Source: Phycisphaerae bacterium
GTDB lineage: Bacteria; Planctomycetota; Phycisphaerae; UBA1845; UTPLA1
Direction of reading: 5' to 3'
NCBI GenBank assembly: GCA_023150615.1
Contig: JAKLKO010000001.1
Location: forward strand, 295,356 to 359,355
DNA: 64,000 nucleotides
A program made the position numbers and the translations under genes. Below the pieces are notes generated by a model. That model saw only the letters and a list, made by a program, of their open reading frames with translations, made no database searches and had not been told where the DNA came from. Below, piece by piece: positions 25,545 through 33,705 of this stretch (the first letter of the stretch is position 1; each line of letters starts with the position of its first letter).

Positions 25545-26573
25545 ATGAAGGTCCTGGTCACCGGCGGTACTGGGTTCGTCGGAAGTCACCTGATCGAGGC
25601 GCTCCGCGCCGCGGGTGACACGGTCCGCGCGCTCGTCCGTCCCGACAGCAATCGCAACCTGATCGCGTCGCTCGGCGCGGAACCGGCGATCGGATCGCTC
25701 GAAGACGCCGAATCGCTCCGCCGCGCCTGCGAGGGATGCGACGTCGTCTATCACGCGGCCGCGCGAGTGGACATCGTCGGCGGCTATAAAGAATTCTACG
25801 AAACAACGGTCGCCGGCACCGAGCGGCTCATCGATGCCGCCAACACCGCACGCGTCCCGCGGTTCGTCTACGTCAGCTCCTGCGGCATCTATCATCCAAA
25901 ACTGCTCCGCACCGGCGTTATCAACGAAGATACGCCCACGCCCCCGCCGCCGAGCTGGTTCGTCTACGGCCGCACCAAGCTCGCGGCCGAGAATGCGGTC
26001 CGCCGCGGCATCCGGCCGGAGCCGCGTTGGACGATTGTCCGGCTCGGCTACGTGTACGGGCCGCGAAACCGCGTGATGCATCGGTACCTCCGCCCCCTGA
26101 TGACGCGCCAGCCGCTCATGCTCGTCGGCGACGGCAACAACGAGATGGCGATGGTGTACGTCACCGACGCGGTGCGCGCGATCGTCGCCGCAGGACATTC
26201 ATCCGAGGCGGCCGGCCGGGCGCTCATCGTCGTCGGTCAGGAGCGCGTGACGCAGCGGGAGTACCTCGGCGCGCTGGCGGACGGCTTCGGCGTCCCGCGA
26301 CCGACGCGGACGATCCCGTACCGTCTGGCGTTCGGCCTGGCCTGGCTGGGCGAGTTCCTGCCGCGGTTCAACTCGGAACTGGTCATTCTCAACCGTTCGG
26401 CCGTTGCGCTGACGGGCCTGCCGCAGCGGATCGACGGCGAGAAATCGCGCGAGCTGCTGAAATGGCGCCCGCAGGTCCGGTTCGCCGACGGCGTGCGCGA
26501 GGCGTTCGACTGGTACTATCGCGAGTATGCCGAGAGCGTGCTGTCGCCCGCGCCGTCCCCGTCACAATCGTAA
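25545..26573 (+). CDS. NAD-dependent epimerase/dehydratase (extended SDR, OleD/3-beta-HSD-like)
   Basis: A 342-residue extended short-chain dehydrogenase. The Rossmann fold opens MKVLVTGGTGFVGSHLIEAL with the GxxGxxG nucleotide loop, then VVYHAAARVDIVG. The catalytic Ser is in YVSSCGIY and the Tyr-x3-Lys is in VYGRTKLAAE. Downstream LGYVYGPRNRVMHRYL and MVYVTDAVRAI match the 3-beta-hydroxysteroid dehydrogenase/OleD and sugar epimerase groups. It follows the methyltransferase-like gene by 37 bp and is probably its operon partner. With a KASIII-fold protein two genes upstream the set recalls the OleA-OleD pairing for long-chain olefins, but OleB and OleC are absent and the KASIII protein lacks catalytic residues. 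ATG at 25545 is where similarity starts. Confidence 0.85.
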   Translation: MKVLVTGGTGFVGSHLIEALRAAGDTVRALVRPDSNRNLIASLGAEPAIGSLEDAESLRRACEGCDVVYHAAARVDIVGGYKEFYETTVAGTERLIDAANTARVPRFVYVSSCGIYHPKLLRTGVINEDTPTPPPPSWFVYGRTKLAAENAVRRGIRPEPRWTIVRLGYVYGPRNRVMHRYLRPLMTRQPLMLVGDGNNEMAMVYVTDAVRAIVAAGHSSEAAGRALIVVGQERVTQREYLGALADGFGVPRPTRTIPYRLAFGLAWLGEFLPRFNSELVILNRSAVALTGLPQRIDGEKSRELLKWRPQVRFADGVREAFDWYYREYAESVLSPAPSPSQS

Positions 26574-26600
26574 GGTCGAACCACTCCCGATCGTGAGCGT

Positions 26601-27809
26601 CTACCGCGCCGCCTGTCGCGCCTCGGCCTGATAGTGCGCCATCAGGATGTTGGCGACTTCGGGCCGGGCGAACTCCGGCGGCAGCGGCTGGCCGGCGGCA
26701 AGCAGTTCGCGGACGCGCGTACCGGACAGGTTGATGTAGTCGTCGGGGGTGTGGTCCGGGTAGTCCCGCATCATGACGACCTTGTTGACCTTCTTCGACC
26801 ACGCGGTGTGGTCGGCGCGGAAGATCCGGATCTGGAGCGCATCGCGCGGGATCGTGTCGAAAATCGCCTGCGCGTCGAAGGGTCCATAGTAGTTCCCGAC
26901 CCCGGCGTGATCGCGGCCCACGATCAGATGCGTGCACCCGCAATTCTGGCGGAAGATCGCGTGCAGCACCGCCTCGCGCGGTCCGGCATAGAGCATGTCG
27001 AATCCGTACCCGGCGACGATGACGGAGTTCGGCGGGAAGTAGAGTTCGACCATCTTGCGGATGGAGGCGTCGCGGACCGCGGCCGGGATATCGCCGGGCT
27101 TGAGCCGTCCGAGCAGCATATGGATGAGCACGCCGTCGGCCTTCACCGCGTCGCGCGCCATCTTGCACAGCTCCTCATGGGCGCGGTGCATCGGGTTCCG
27201 GGTCTGGAAGGCCACGACGGCGTTCCAGCCGCGGGAGCGGATGTCCTCGCGAATCTGCCCCGCGGTCCGAAACGTGTCGGGGAACTCGTCCGGGAAGTAC
27301 GAGAAGTTCAGCACGCGGATCGGACCGGACAGTGCGACGTCGCCGGCGGCCGTGAACGCCTCGACGCCGGGGTGCTTGGGATCGGTGGTGCGAAACGTGT
27401 TCTCGACGAGCACGCGGCGCTGATCGGCGCTGACCGGCTCGATGGCCTGCACGTCCATCACTGCGTAGACCGGGTTGCCGGCGATGTTGGGATCGCGGAG
27501 GGCGATGCGCTTCGCGCCGCGAATCGTCGCATCGACCTGATCGGCGCGGACGAAGTTCACGATCGGCACGGGCCAGAGCAACCCGCCCGACGTGTGCATC
27601 GACTCGGCAACGCGGAGCGCCTCGGCGACGTTCATATAGCCGGTCATCGGCGTGAAGTAGCCGCTGCCCAGCATGACGGCATTCGCGGCCGCGGCGGACG
27701 ACGTGACGATTCCCGGGAGGCGCTGTGCCTCCGCCGCGAGCGCGCGCCGCTCAGCGGCATCTTCAATCAACAACGGCTTCAACGTCGGCGATCCGTGCGG
27801 TGAAATCAT
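26601..27809 (-). CDS. sat: Sulfate adenylyltransferase (ATP sulfurylase)
   Basis: A 402-residue homo-oligomeric ATP sulfurylase that makes adenosine 5'-phosphosulfate from sulfate and ATP, the first step in sulfate use, or the reverse in sulfur oxidation. The PUA-like N-terminal domain (MLGSGYFTPMTGYM near residue 46) is followed by the catalytic domain with FQTRNPMHRAHE (the Q-x-R-N-P-x-H-x2-H active loop), LLGRLKPGDIP, VIVAGYGFDMLYAGPREA, LIVGRDHAGVG and LSGTRVRELL. All recognised active-site residues are present. No APS kinase domain or neighbouring APS/PAPS reductase gene is visible, so the pathway direction cannot be judged. The gene ends 27 bp after the convergent SDR gene. Confidence 0.95.
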   Translation of the reverse strand: MISPHGSPTLKPLLIEDAAERRALAAEAQRLPGIVTSSAAAANAVMLGSGYFTPMTGYMNVAEALRVAESMHTSGGLLWPVPIVNFVRADQVDATIRGAKRIALRDPNIAGNPVYAVMDVQAIEPVSADQRRVLVENTFRTTDPKHPGVEAFTAAGDVALSGPIRVLNFSYFPDEFPDTFRTAGQIREDIRSRGWNAVVAFQTRNPMHRAHEELCKMARDAVKADGVLIHMLLGRLKPGDIPAAVRDASIRKMVELYFPPNSVIVAGYGFDMLYAGPREAVLHAIFRQNCGCTHLIVGRDHAGVGNYYGPFDAQAIFDTIPRDALQIRIFRADHTAWSKKVNKVVMMRDYPDHTPDDYINLSGTRVRELLAAGQPLPPEFARPEVANILMAHYQAEARQAAR

Positions 27810-27915
27810 GAGAGACCCCTGCGTCAGCGGCCGGACGACCGGCGGATACGGTCCATCGGTGTCCGGGCGGTGAAAGCGGAGGGAGGAACTTAAGGCCGCG
27901 GCGCGATTCCGTCAA

Positions 27916-27955
27916 CCGCCCGCCGGATCGCCGTCCGCGCACGACTGGCGGGCGG
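27916..27955. repeat. Perfect 9-bp inverted repeat between divergent sat and isomerase genes
   Basis: CCGCCCGCC (27916-27924) and GGCGGGCGG (27947-27955) can form a 9-bp stem with a 22-nt loop; CTTTTGG follows on the plus strand at 27961. It looks like a terminator, but lies between two genes transcribed away from each other, so it may instead be a leader structure of the isomerase mRNA or a protein site. Confidence 0.35.
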
Positions 27956-28013
27956 GCGGGCTTTTGGTTCTACTACGCGGCCCGCCGCGAACCGCGGACC
28001 GACGGAGCGATGC

Positions 28014-28931
28014 ATGAAACTGGGATTCAGCACAATCGGCTGCCCGACCTGGGACCTGCCGAAGGTCGTCTCGCAGGCCACGACGCTGGGTTTCGCGGGC
28101 GTTGAGATCCGCGGGCTGATGGGCGAGTTGAACCTGCCGCTTTGTCCGGCGCTTTCGGCCGACCTGGCGGCGACGCGGGCGCTGTTCGCCGAAAGCGGCG
28201 TCGAGCTGGTGTGTCTTTCGAGTTCGGCGGCGTTTCACTACCGCGACGCATTCCAGGTTGAGGACAACAAGGCGCAGGTGCGGGAGTTCATCGAGCTGGC
28301 GGGTCGGCTCGGCTGTCCCTTCGTGCGAGTGTTCGGAGCAGAGATTCCCCGGGCGAGGCTGTTCGGCTACGAGCGGCGCGAGGCCGTACTGGAGCGGATC
28401 GCGAGCGCGCTGCGCGACCTCGCGCCGTACGCCGCAGAGCACCAGGTGACCCTCCTGATCGAAAACAGCGGCGACTTTGTCGACAGCCTGGCCATGTGGT
28501 ACCTCGTGGATGCCGCTTGCTCGCCGGCCGTAAAGTGCTGCTGGGCGCCGTTCGCAGCGATGACGCGGAACGAGCTGCCGACGACCTCGATTCCGCGTCT
28601 CGGGCGGAAGATCGCGATGGTGCACCTGTGCGATGGCAAGTTCGACGCGTCCGGCGGCGTCGAGGCAATCCTGCCGCCGGGTCAGGGCGACCTGGACCTG
28701 CCGCGGCTGGTGGAGTTGCTGCGCGGCATCGCGTTCGATGGCTACCTCATGCTGGACTGGCCGAAGCTCTGGAACCCCTCGCTTGCCGACGCCGAGCGCG
28801 TCTTCCCGCAGTACCGCGCAACGCTGACCGAGCTGCTCAACCAGAAGCCGGTCGTCCTGACGGCGTACAAGGGGGACAAGAACGCGCCGAAATTCGCGCG
28901 ACCCGCGACGACCGCGACGACCCCGACATAA
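28014..28931 (+). CDS. Sugar phosphate isomerase/epimerase-type TIM-barrel protein
   Basis: A 305-residue xylose-isomerase-like (AP endonuclease family 2) barrel. It opens MKLGFSTIGCPTWDLPKVV and GFAGVEIRG, the first two strands of the barrel. Metal-binding candidates follow in order: LIENSGDFVD (Glu), KCCWAPF (where DxxH is usual), and MVHLCDGKFD (His and Asp), and DGYLMLDWPKLW near the end. The second metal ligand region lacks the usual Asp and His (it reads CWAPFAA), which may point to altered chemistry. GGAG lies 6 nt before the ATG. Such proteins act on inositols, ketoses or tagatose-type sugars; the substrate cannot be named. It is followed by folD, 114 bp away. Confidence 0.8.
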   Translation: MKLGFSTIGCPTWDLPKVVSQATTLGFAGVEIRGLMGELNLPLCPALSADLAATRALFAESGVELVCLSSSAAFHYRDAFQVEDNKAQVREFIELAGRLGCPFVRVFGAEIPRARLFGYERREAVLERIASALRDLAPYAAEHQVTLLIENSGDFVDSLAMWYLVDAACSPAVKCCWAPFAAMTRNELPTTSIPRLGRKIAMVHLCDGKFDASGGVEAILPPGQGDLDLPRLVELLRGIAFDGYLMLDWPKLWNPSLADAERVFPQYRATLTELLNQKPVVLTAYKGDKNAPKFARPATTATTPT

Positions 28932-29045
28932 TTCTCACCGGTCCCGCGCGGACCGTTCCGTGTCAGCGAACCCGTTTTTCGACGGACGCCCCGCGTGCAT
29001 TTGCACCGGCAGGCGAGTAAAAGATGCGCGGAGGCCCGAGCCCAC

Positions 29046-29912
29046 ATGGCCGCGAAGTTCATCGACGGACGCCGCATCGCCGAGTCGATCCGCGACGGGG
29101 TCCGCCGGGAATTGGAAGAGTTGCAGCGGCTCGGCGCCCCGGTCTGTCTCGTGACCGTGCTCATCGGCGAGGACTCGGCGTCGCAATCCTACGCTCAGTC
29201 TCAGGCCCGCGCGGCCGAGTCGGTTGGGATTGCACACCGGCGGATTGAGCTACGCCCCGGCGTATCCACGGACGCCGCAATCGCGGACGTCCGCCGACTG
29301 AACCTAGACCCGGCCGTCAGCGGCATCGTCGTGCAGCTTCCGGTTCCGGCGACCATCGACGCCTTCGCGCTCCAGCAGGCCATCGCGCCCGAAAAAGACG
29401 TCGAAGGCGTCAGCGCCACGAGTCTGGGCCGGCTGCTGCTGGGCCGGGACTGCCTCTCCCCTTGCACGGCGGCTGCGGCGATGGAATGTGTGCGCTCCAC
29501 CGGCGTCGATCTTGCCGGCAAGCACGCGGTCGTGGTCGGCCGTAGCGGCATCGTCGGCAAGCCCGTCGCCGCGCTGCTGCTGGCGGCGAACGCGACCGTC
29601 ACGCAATGTCACTCGCGGACGATCTCGCTGCCGACGCAGACGCAGCGTGCGGACGTGCTCGTCGTGGCGGCCGGACGCGCGGGTTTCATCGGGCGGGAAC
29701 ACGTCTCGCCCGGCGCGATCGTCATCGACGTGGGCACCAACTCAGTAACGTCCGACGATGGGAAGCATCGGCTCGTCGGCGACGTTCGGACGGACGAGGT
29801 TTGCGAGATCGCATCGTGGATCACGCCCGTGCCGGGCGGCGTCGGACCCGTGACCGTGGCGATGCTGCTGGCGAATCTAGCGAGGGCGGCGAAGGCCGCG
29901 GCGGGTCGGTAG
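29046..29912 (+). CDS. folD: Methylenetetrahydrofolate dehydrogenase/cyclohydrolase FolD with Lys-to-Gln change
   Basis: FolD oxidises 5,10-methylene-THF to methenyl-THF with NADP and then hydrolyses it to 10-formyl-THF. The 288-residue product from ATG at 29046 starts MAAKFIDGRRIAES, aligning with the Escherichia coli start; an earlier GTG would add 17 unmatched residues. Family motifs: IVVQLPVP, VVVGRSGIVGKPVAALLL (NADP loop) and ITPVPGGVGPVTVAML. The substrate loop reads ASQSYAQSQ, so the lysine that catalyses the cyclohydrolase step (E. coli Lys54) is Gln53, and KDVDG is KDVEG. From what is known of that lysine, dehydrogenase activity could persist while cyclohydrolase is lost. It could be a dehydrogenase-only enzyme with another enzyme finishing the step. 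Confidence 0.9.
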   Translation: MAAKFIDGRRIAESIRDGVRRELEELQRLGAPVCLVTVLIGEDSASQSYAQSQARAAESVGIAHRRIELRPGVSTDAAIADVRRLNLDPAVSGIVVQLPVPATIDAFALQQAIAPEKDVEGVSATSLGRLLLGRDCLSPCTAAAAMECVRSTGVDLAGKHAVVVGRSGIVGKPVAALLLAANATVTQCHSRTISLPTQTQRADVLVVAAGRAGFIGREHVSPGAIVIDVGTNSVTSDDGKHRLVGDVRTDEVCEIASWITPVPGGVGPVTVAMLLANLARAAKAAAGR

Positions 29913-29937
29913 GTCCAATCGAAATCGAACTCCCGCA

Positions 29938-31014
29938 TTATCGTCCGGCGTCATTCGAAGCCGGTGGACGATTCTCCGACGTTCGCAATCGTTCCGCGGC
30001 CCGCGGGTCTTCCTCGACCTGACGCCAGAATTGGACGGCCTCGTCGCTGCGCCCGGCAAGGCGCAGCGCATCGCCCAGCGCAATCAGGCGCGGCGCGGTG
30101 CGCTCCAGTTCGACGGCGAGCCGCAGGTATCGGATTTGTCGATTAAGATCACCGCGTTCCGCGACGGCCTCGGCCACGCGCTCGTACGCCGCTGCGACCT
30201 CGGCGGCGGAAATCGACGGCGAGTGCTTCATCATCTCGCGCAGGCAGGCGAAGAACTCCTCGATTCGCCCGGAGGTGAGGCACAACTCGCCAAGGTAGCG
30301 CAAACAGCGTGGGCGCTTTTTGGGCGAGGCGGCTGAGAGCGCCTGCCGTAACGACTGCTCCGCGAGCGTGCCCTGCCGCGCGTGTTGCCACGCGGCAGCG
30401 GATACGAGCAGCGCATCGACATCCGATGGATTCGATTCGAGCACAAGGCTCGCATGATAGATCGCCGAATCGCTCCCCGCGGCGATGCCGCGGCCGGCGC
30501 GGTCCGACACGCGAATCACGATCCCGTCGGTGCAGCGCTGCCCGACTTCGAGCGGTGCGGCCGCGCGAACCTCGCGCAGCGTGCCGAGCAGCGCGCCGGT
30601 CCCCGCGCATCCGATCGCCCAAGCGCGGTGCAGCTCGGGAGTGTCCAGCCCGAGCCAGAGGGCACGCTCGCACTCCGCGATCGCCGCGGCGTGCAGATCG
30701 ATCGCGTTCGAGACCTCGGCCATACTCAGGCGGAGCGAGGCGTCGGTCGGGTCCAGCGCGATCGCCTCGGCCAGCGCACGGCGGGCATCGCGCCAGCGCT
30801 CCGCGAGCAGATAGGCTCGCGCGCTGAGGCGGTGCACATCCGACGGCGATAGTTCGGACTTCGCGGCGAGAATCGCATCGAGGGCCGCGTCGGCGTCGCC
30901 GGCGGCCAACGCCGCTTCGATCGACGCGCGAACGGAAGTGGCCGCGCCGTTATCGGCACCCGATTTGGGCAGCGCTGGGGTCACCAAGGCGATTGCGAGG
31001 AGCCAGGCGAGCAT
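29938..31014 (-). CDS. Exported TPR-repeat protein
   Basis: A 358-residue protein beginning MLAWLLAIALVTPALPKSGA, a signal peptide. The rest is all-helical, Ala/Arg/Leu-rich, with at least five TPR-like units (AALAAGDADAALDAILAAK; YLLAERWRDARRALAEAIAL; HAAAIAECERALWLG; LVSAAAWQHARQGTLAEQSL; ALGDALRLAGRSDEAVQFW). TPR arrays bind partner proteins. No enzyme domain is visible. I chose ATG at 31014; a TTG at 31071 would put 19 basic residues before the signal peptide. It ends 26 bp after the convergent folD gene and is divergent from the VWA-ExbBD operon, whose regulatory palindrome it may share. Confidence 0.75.
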   Translation of the reverse strand: MLAWLLAIALVTPALPKSGADNGAATSVRASIEAALAAGDADAALDAILAAKSELSPSDVHRLSARAYLLAERWRDARRALAEAIALDPTDASLRLSMAEVSNAIDLHAAAIAECERALWLGLDTPELHRAWAIGCAGTGALLGTLREVRAAAPLEVGQRCTDGIVIRVSDRAGRGIAAGSDSAIYHASLVLESNPSDVDALLVSAAAWQHARQGTLAEQSLRQALSAASPKKRPRCLRYLGELCLTSGRIEEFFACLREMMKHSPSISAAEVAAAYERVAEAVAERGDLNRQIRYLRLAVELERTAPRLIALGDALRLAGRSDEAVQFWRQVEEDPRAAERLRTSENRPPASNDAGR

Positions 31015-31175
31015 GGGACAACGATAACGCCGCGAAACGTCGCGGCGATTCCGCAACCTTACTCCGGTCAAGACGTTAGCCGCTGCTTCCTCCGCGCTGC
31101 GACGACCCCGCCATCATCCTATCGCGTCGCGACCCCACCGGTCAATTTCACAGTCCTGACGCGTGTGTTCCGGAT

Positions 31176-31199
31176 GGACGTAACGTCCCGATATATAGT
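31176..31199 (+). promoter_or_regulatory. Palindrome and AT-rich -10-like box upstream of the VWA-ExbBD operon
   Basis: GGACGT-A-ACGTCC (31176-31188) is a 6-bp perfect inverted repeat around one base. Three bases on lies TATATAGT (31192-31199), one of the few AT-rich spots in the window and a plausible -10. No -35 is visible at the right distance, and the palindrome occupies that place, as an operator or activator site would. It is 35 bp before the VWA gene's ATG. Confidence 0.4.
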
Positions 31200-31233
31200 C
31201 TGATAACGGCCATCGGTCGAATCCGCTGAAGCC

Positions 31234-32364
31234 ATGCCGAGAAACATGATCGAAGCGAGAACCGTGATTCCGGGGGGCGAGTCTTCGCCGCGGACGGGGC
31301 TTCGCGCGTGGTCACTGCCGTCGCGCATCGGCCGTGCGATCCCGGCCGGCGTACGACGGATGCTGCCGATCCGAGCGCATGGGCGCGTCAGCGCGCTGGC
31401 GATCAGTCTCACGCTTCACGCGTCGGCCATCGCCCTGTTCGGGTTCGTGACATGGAGCCGACCCACCGACCAGCCGCGCGGCCCGGAGTACGCGGTTCAG
31501 ATCGTGTCAGAGCGACGCGAACGGTCCTCGGCAGGAGGCGCGCTCCCGTCGGAGAAGAGCCTCGCGGACCTGGCGCGACTCGCAGTTTCCGCGATGAACT
31601 CGCCCGCGAAGGAGGCAACGCGCCGCGTGGCCGAGCCCTCGCTGGCCCAGATCTCCAACACGTCGCTCGAACCGGCACAATCGGGAATACCGCGCGACGC
31701 CGCCGCAGACATCGGCCGACGGGGAACGCGCGGCTCGGGCGCGGGCGCGGGCCTGACAGGACGCGGCGACACCGGCTCGGGCGTCGGCAACGGCGATGGA
31801 CTCGGCGATCGGGAGCGTGCCGGCGGCAGCGCCGTCGGCGGGCTGTGGGGCGTGGGCGGCGGTCGCGAGGCATCATCGTTCGTGTATGTGCTCGATCGAT
31901 CGGGGTCGATGCAGGACACGTTCTACCTGCTGCAGGACGAGCTGGTCCGCGCGATCGGTTCGCTTGAGCCCTGGCAGAGGTTCAACGTCATCTGGTTCTC
32001 CGAAGGCCCGGTGGAGCAGCTCTCACCGACGCTGCTCGTCGCGACCGAAGCGAACAAGCGGCTGGCGTTCGACGCGGTCCGCCGCATCGTTCCCGGCGGC
32101 CGGACCGAGCCGCTCGACGCGATTCAACGCGGCTTCCGCCTTCAGGCGGACGTGATGTTCCTGCTTTCCGACGGCGACTTTGAAGCACAGAACCGACGCG
32201 TGCTTCAACTCGTCCGCCAAGCCCGGTCGCGGCGCGCGGTGACGATCAACACCATTCTTTTCGTCTACGACACCGGAGGACAGGGCGAGATGATCCTGCG
32301 TTCCATTGCGGAGGCCACGGGCGGCCAATATAAACACGTCACGGAGGACGACCTCGGCGGTTGA
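31234..32364 (+). CDS. VWA-domain protein with a TonB-like membrane segment
   Basis: A 376-residue protein with three parts. Residues about 52-74 form one membrane helix containing AISLTLHASAIAL, where Ser58-x3-His62 matches the Ser16-x3-His20 of TonB that contacts ExbB/ExbD. A Gly/Arg-rich linker (about 160-210) follows. The C-terminal von Willebrand factor A domain (213-376) has the metal site DRSGSM (221-226), the Thr of GGRTEPLDA and FLLSDGDFE. The protein would hang in the periplasm. Together with the ExbB and two ExbD genes just downstream it looks like a Ton-type transmitter that carries a VWA domain instead of the TonB C-terminal domain. The N-terminus before the helix is long (51 residues) and basic; ATG at 31246 is an alternative start. 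Confidence 0.8.
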   Translation: MPRNMIEARTVIPGGESSPRTGLRAWSLPSRIGRAIPAGVRRMLPIRAHGRVSALAISLTLHASAIALFGFVTWSRPTDQPRGPEYAVQIVSERRERSSAGGALPSEKSLADLARLAVSAMNSPAKEATRRVAEPSLAQISNTSLEPAQSGIPRDAAADIGRRGTRGSGAGAGLTGRGDTGSGVGNGDGLGDRERAGGSAVGGLWGVGGGREASSFVYVLDRSGSMQDTFYLLQDELVRAIGSLEPWQRFNVIWFSEGPVEQLSPTLLVATEANKRLAFDAVRRIVPGGRTEPLDAIQRGFRLQADVMFLLSDGDFEAQNRRVLQLVRQARSRRAVTINTILFVYDTGGQGEMILRSIAEATGGQYKHVTEDDLGG

Positions 32365-32376
32365 CATCGACCGAAC

Positions 32377-33210
32377 GTGATTCCCATCGAGATGAGCTGC
32401 AATCGAGTCTTGATCATCGCCTTGTTCAGCATCGTCACCGCGACGCCGGTCGCCGCGCAGACGCCGCCGGCCACATCGGGCGGCTCAGAATCCGCATCGT
32501 TCCTGCGCATCCTCCTCGACGGAGCCGAGGCGCCCGGGGCGATCATCTTTCTGATGTCGATCGCCGCGGTGACGATCAGCATCGAGCAGTTCCGCTCCGT
32601 GCGGCGAAAGGCCCTGATGCCGCCCGTCCTGCTTCAGGAAGCGCAAGAGCTGATCGACAACCGGCGGTACAAAGAGTGCGTCGCGCGACTCCAGGCCCAG
32701 CCGTGCATGTTCTCCGACGTTTTGCTCGCCGGGCTGCGGCAGGGGCGGTTCGGCTTCGACGTGATGCACCGCGCCGCCGAGGAGGCCGCGGCGGTCTGGT
32801 CCAGTCGCCTGTTCCGCCGTGCCGAATACCTGCACGTGCTCGGCAACCTCGGGCCGTTGATGGGCCTGCTCGGGACTGTCCTGGGGATGATCCGCGCGTT
32901 CAGCCAGATGCAGGAGGCGCACGGGGCATACAAGCCGGAGGAACTGGCGGGCGGGATCGCGCTGGCGCTCGTGAACACGTTTCTCGGTCTGATGCTGGCG
33001 ATCATCGCGCTGGGCGCATTCGGCGTGTGTCGCAACCGCGTGGATTCGTTGACGATCGCAACGGCGACGGCGGCGCTGGCGCTGCTGGAGCAGTTCCGAC
33101 CGGCGCCGGCCGGCGCGACGATGGTCTCGCGATCGCCCAAGGTCGAGCCGGACGCGATGCCGCGCTCGGGCGTCACGAACGTGGCGCAACCCGCGAGCGC
33201 GAGCGGCTGA
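32377..33210 (+). CDS. ExbB/TolQ/MotA-family proton channel protein
   Basis: A 277-residue inner-membrane protein that, with ExbD, turns proton flow into mechanical work on a partner. A signal-peptide-like N-terminus (VLIIALFSIVTATPVAAQ) precedes the first core helix (about 50-70, PGAIIFLMSIAAVTISIEQF). A cytoplasmic part follows, then the conserved pair of helices with HVLGNLGPLMGLLGTVLGMI and LALVNTFLGLMLAIIALGAF. These match the TolQ/ExbB signature around helices 2 and 3. GTG at 32377 is 12 bp after the VWA gene's stop; ATG at 32392 is possible. It precedes two ExbD genes. Partner: the VWA/TonB-like protein just upstream. Confidence 0.92.
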   Translation: MIPIEMSCNRVLIIALFSIVTATPVAAQTPPATSGGSESASFLRILLDGAEAPGAIIFLMSIAAVTISIEQFRSVRRKALMPPVLLQEAQELIDNRRYKECVARLQAQPCMFSDVLLAGLRQGRFGFDVMHRAAEEAAAVWSSRLFRRAEYLHVLGNLGPLMGLLGTVLGMIRAFSQMQEAHGAYKPEELAGGIALALVNTFLGLMLAIIALGAFGVCRNRVDSLTIATATAALALLEQFRPAPAGATMVSRSPKVEPDAMPRSGVTNVAQPASASG

Positions 33211-33246
33211 TTCCGCACCGGGCGTCGGCGCACACGCTGAGGCGAC

Positions 33247-33702
33247 GTGACTGACGGATTCCAAATCACCATGACTCGCCGTAGTCCGCCTGCCGTCACC
33301 GTCATGGAACTCAATCTCGCGCCGCTCGTCGACGTGATGATGTGCCTGCTGATCTTCTTCCTGCTGGCGACAAAGATGGTCGAGCGCGAGAGCGTTCACA
33401 TCGACCTGCCGACCGCGGCCGCGGCCCGCGACCTGGAACGCAAGGCGCTCGGCACACGCGTGGTCGTCAACGTCGTCGAGACGAACGGCCAGGCGGAATA
33501 CATCGTGGACGGGCAGGCGCTGGGCCTTCCGGCGCTGGCGGAGCGGCTGGCGATCGAATCCTCGCGAAACCCGGACGTCACGTGCTACCTCCGCGCTGAC
33601 CGCGACGTGGCGTACGAGCGCGTCGAGGCGGTCCTGGTTGAGTGCGCACGGCGGAAGATCACGAACGTGACCTTCGCGGCTGCGCCGTCCACCGGAGGCT
33701 GA
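33247..33702 (+). CDS. ExbD/TolR-family protein (first copy)
   Basis: A 151-residue single-pass inner-membrane protein. The membrane helix (about 20-43) contains NLAPLVDVMMCLLIFFLL, with the Asp that carries protons in ExbD and TolR. The periplasmic part (about 50-145) ends VLVECARRKITNVTFAA, matching the ExbD fold (usual ...ArkaGi.kvgl.t). GAGG lies 5 nt before the GTG at 33247. It is followed after 3 bp by a second ExbD gene, and it follows ExbB by 36 bp. Two ExbD copies could form a heteromeric channel or serve alternative partners. Confidence 0.93.
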   Translation: MTDGFQITMTRRSPPAVTVMELNLAPLVDVMMCLLIFFLLATKMVERESVHIDLPTAAAARDLERKALGTRVVVNVVETNGQAEYIVDGQALGLPALAERLAIESSRNPDVTCYLRADRDVAYERVEAVLVECARRKITNVTFAAAPSTGG

Positions 33703-33705
33703 GCC

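Noticed and set aside
25545-26573. Complete ole hydrocarbon cluster
   Set aside because: Only OleA-like and OleD-like folds are present; OleB and OleC are missing and the OleA-like protein lacks His and Asn.
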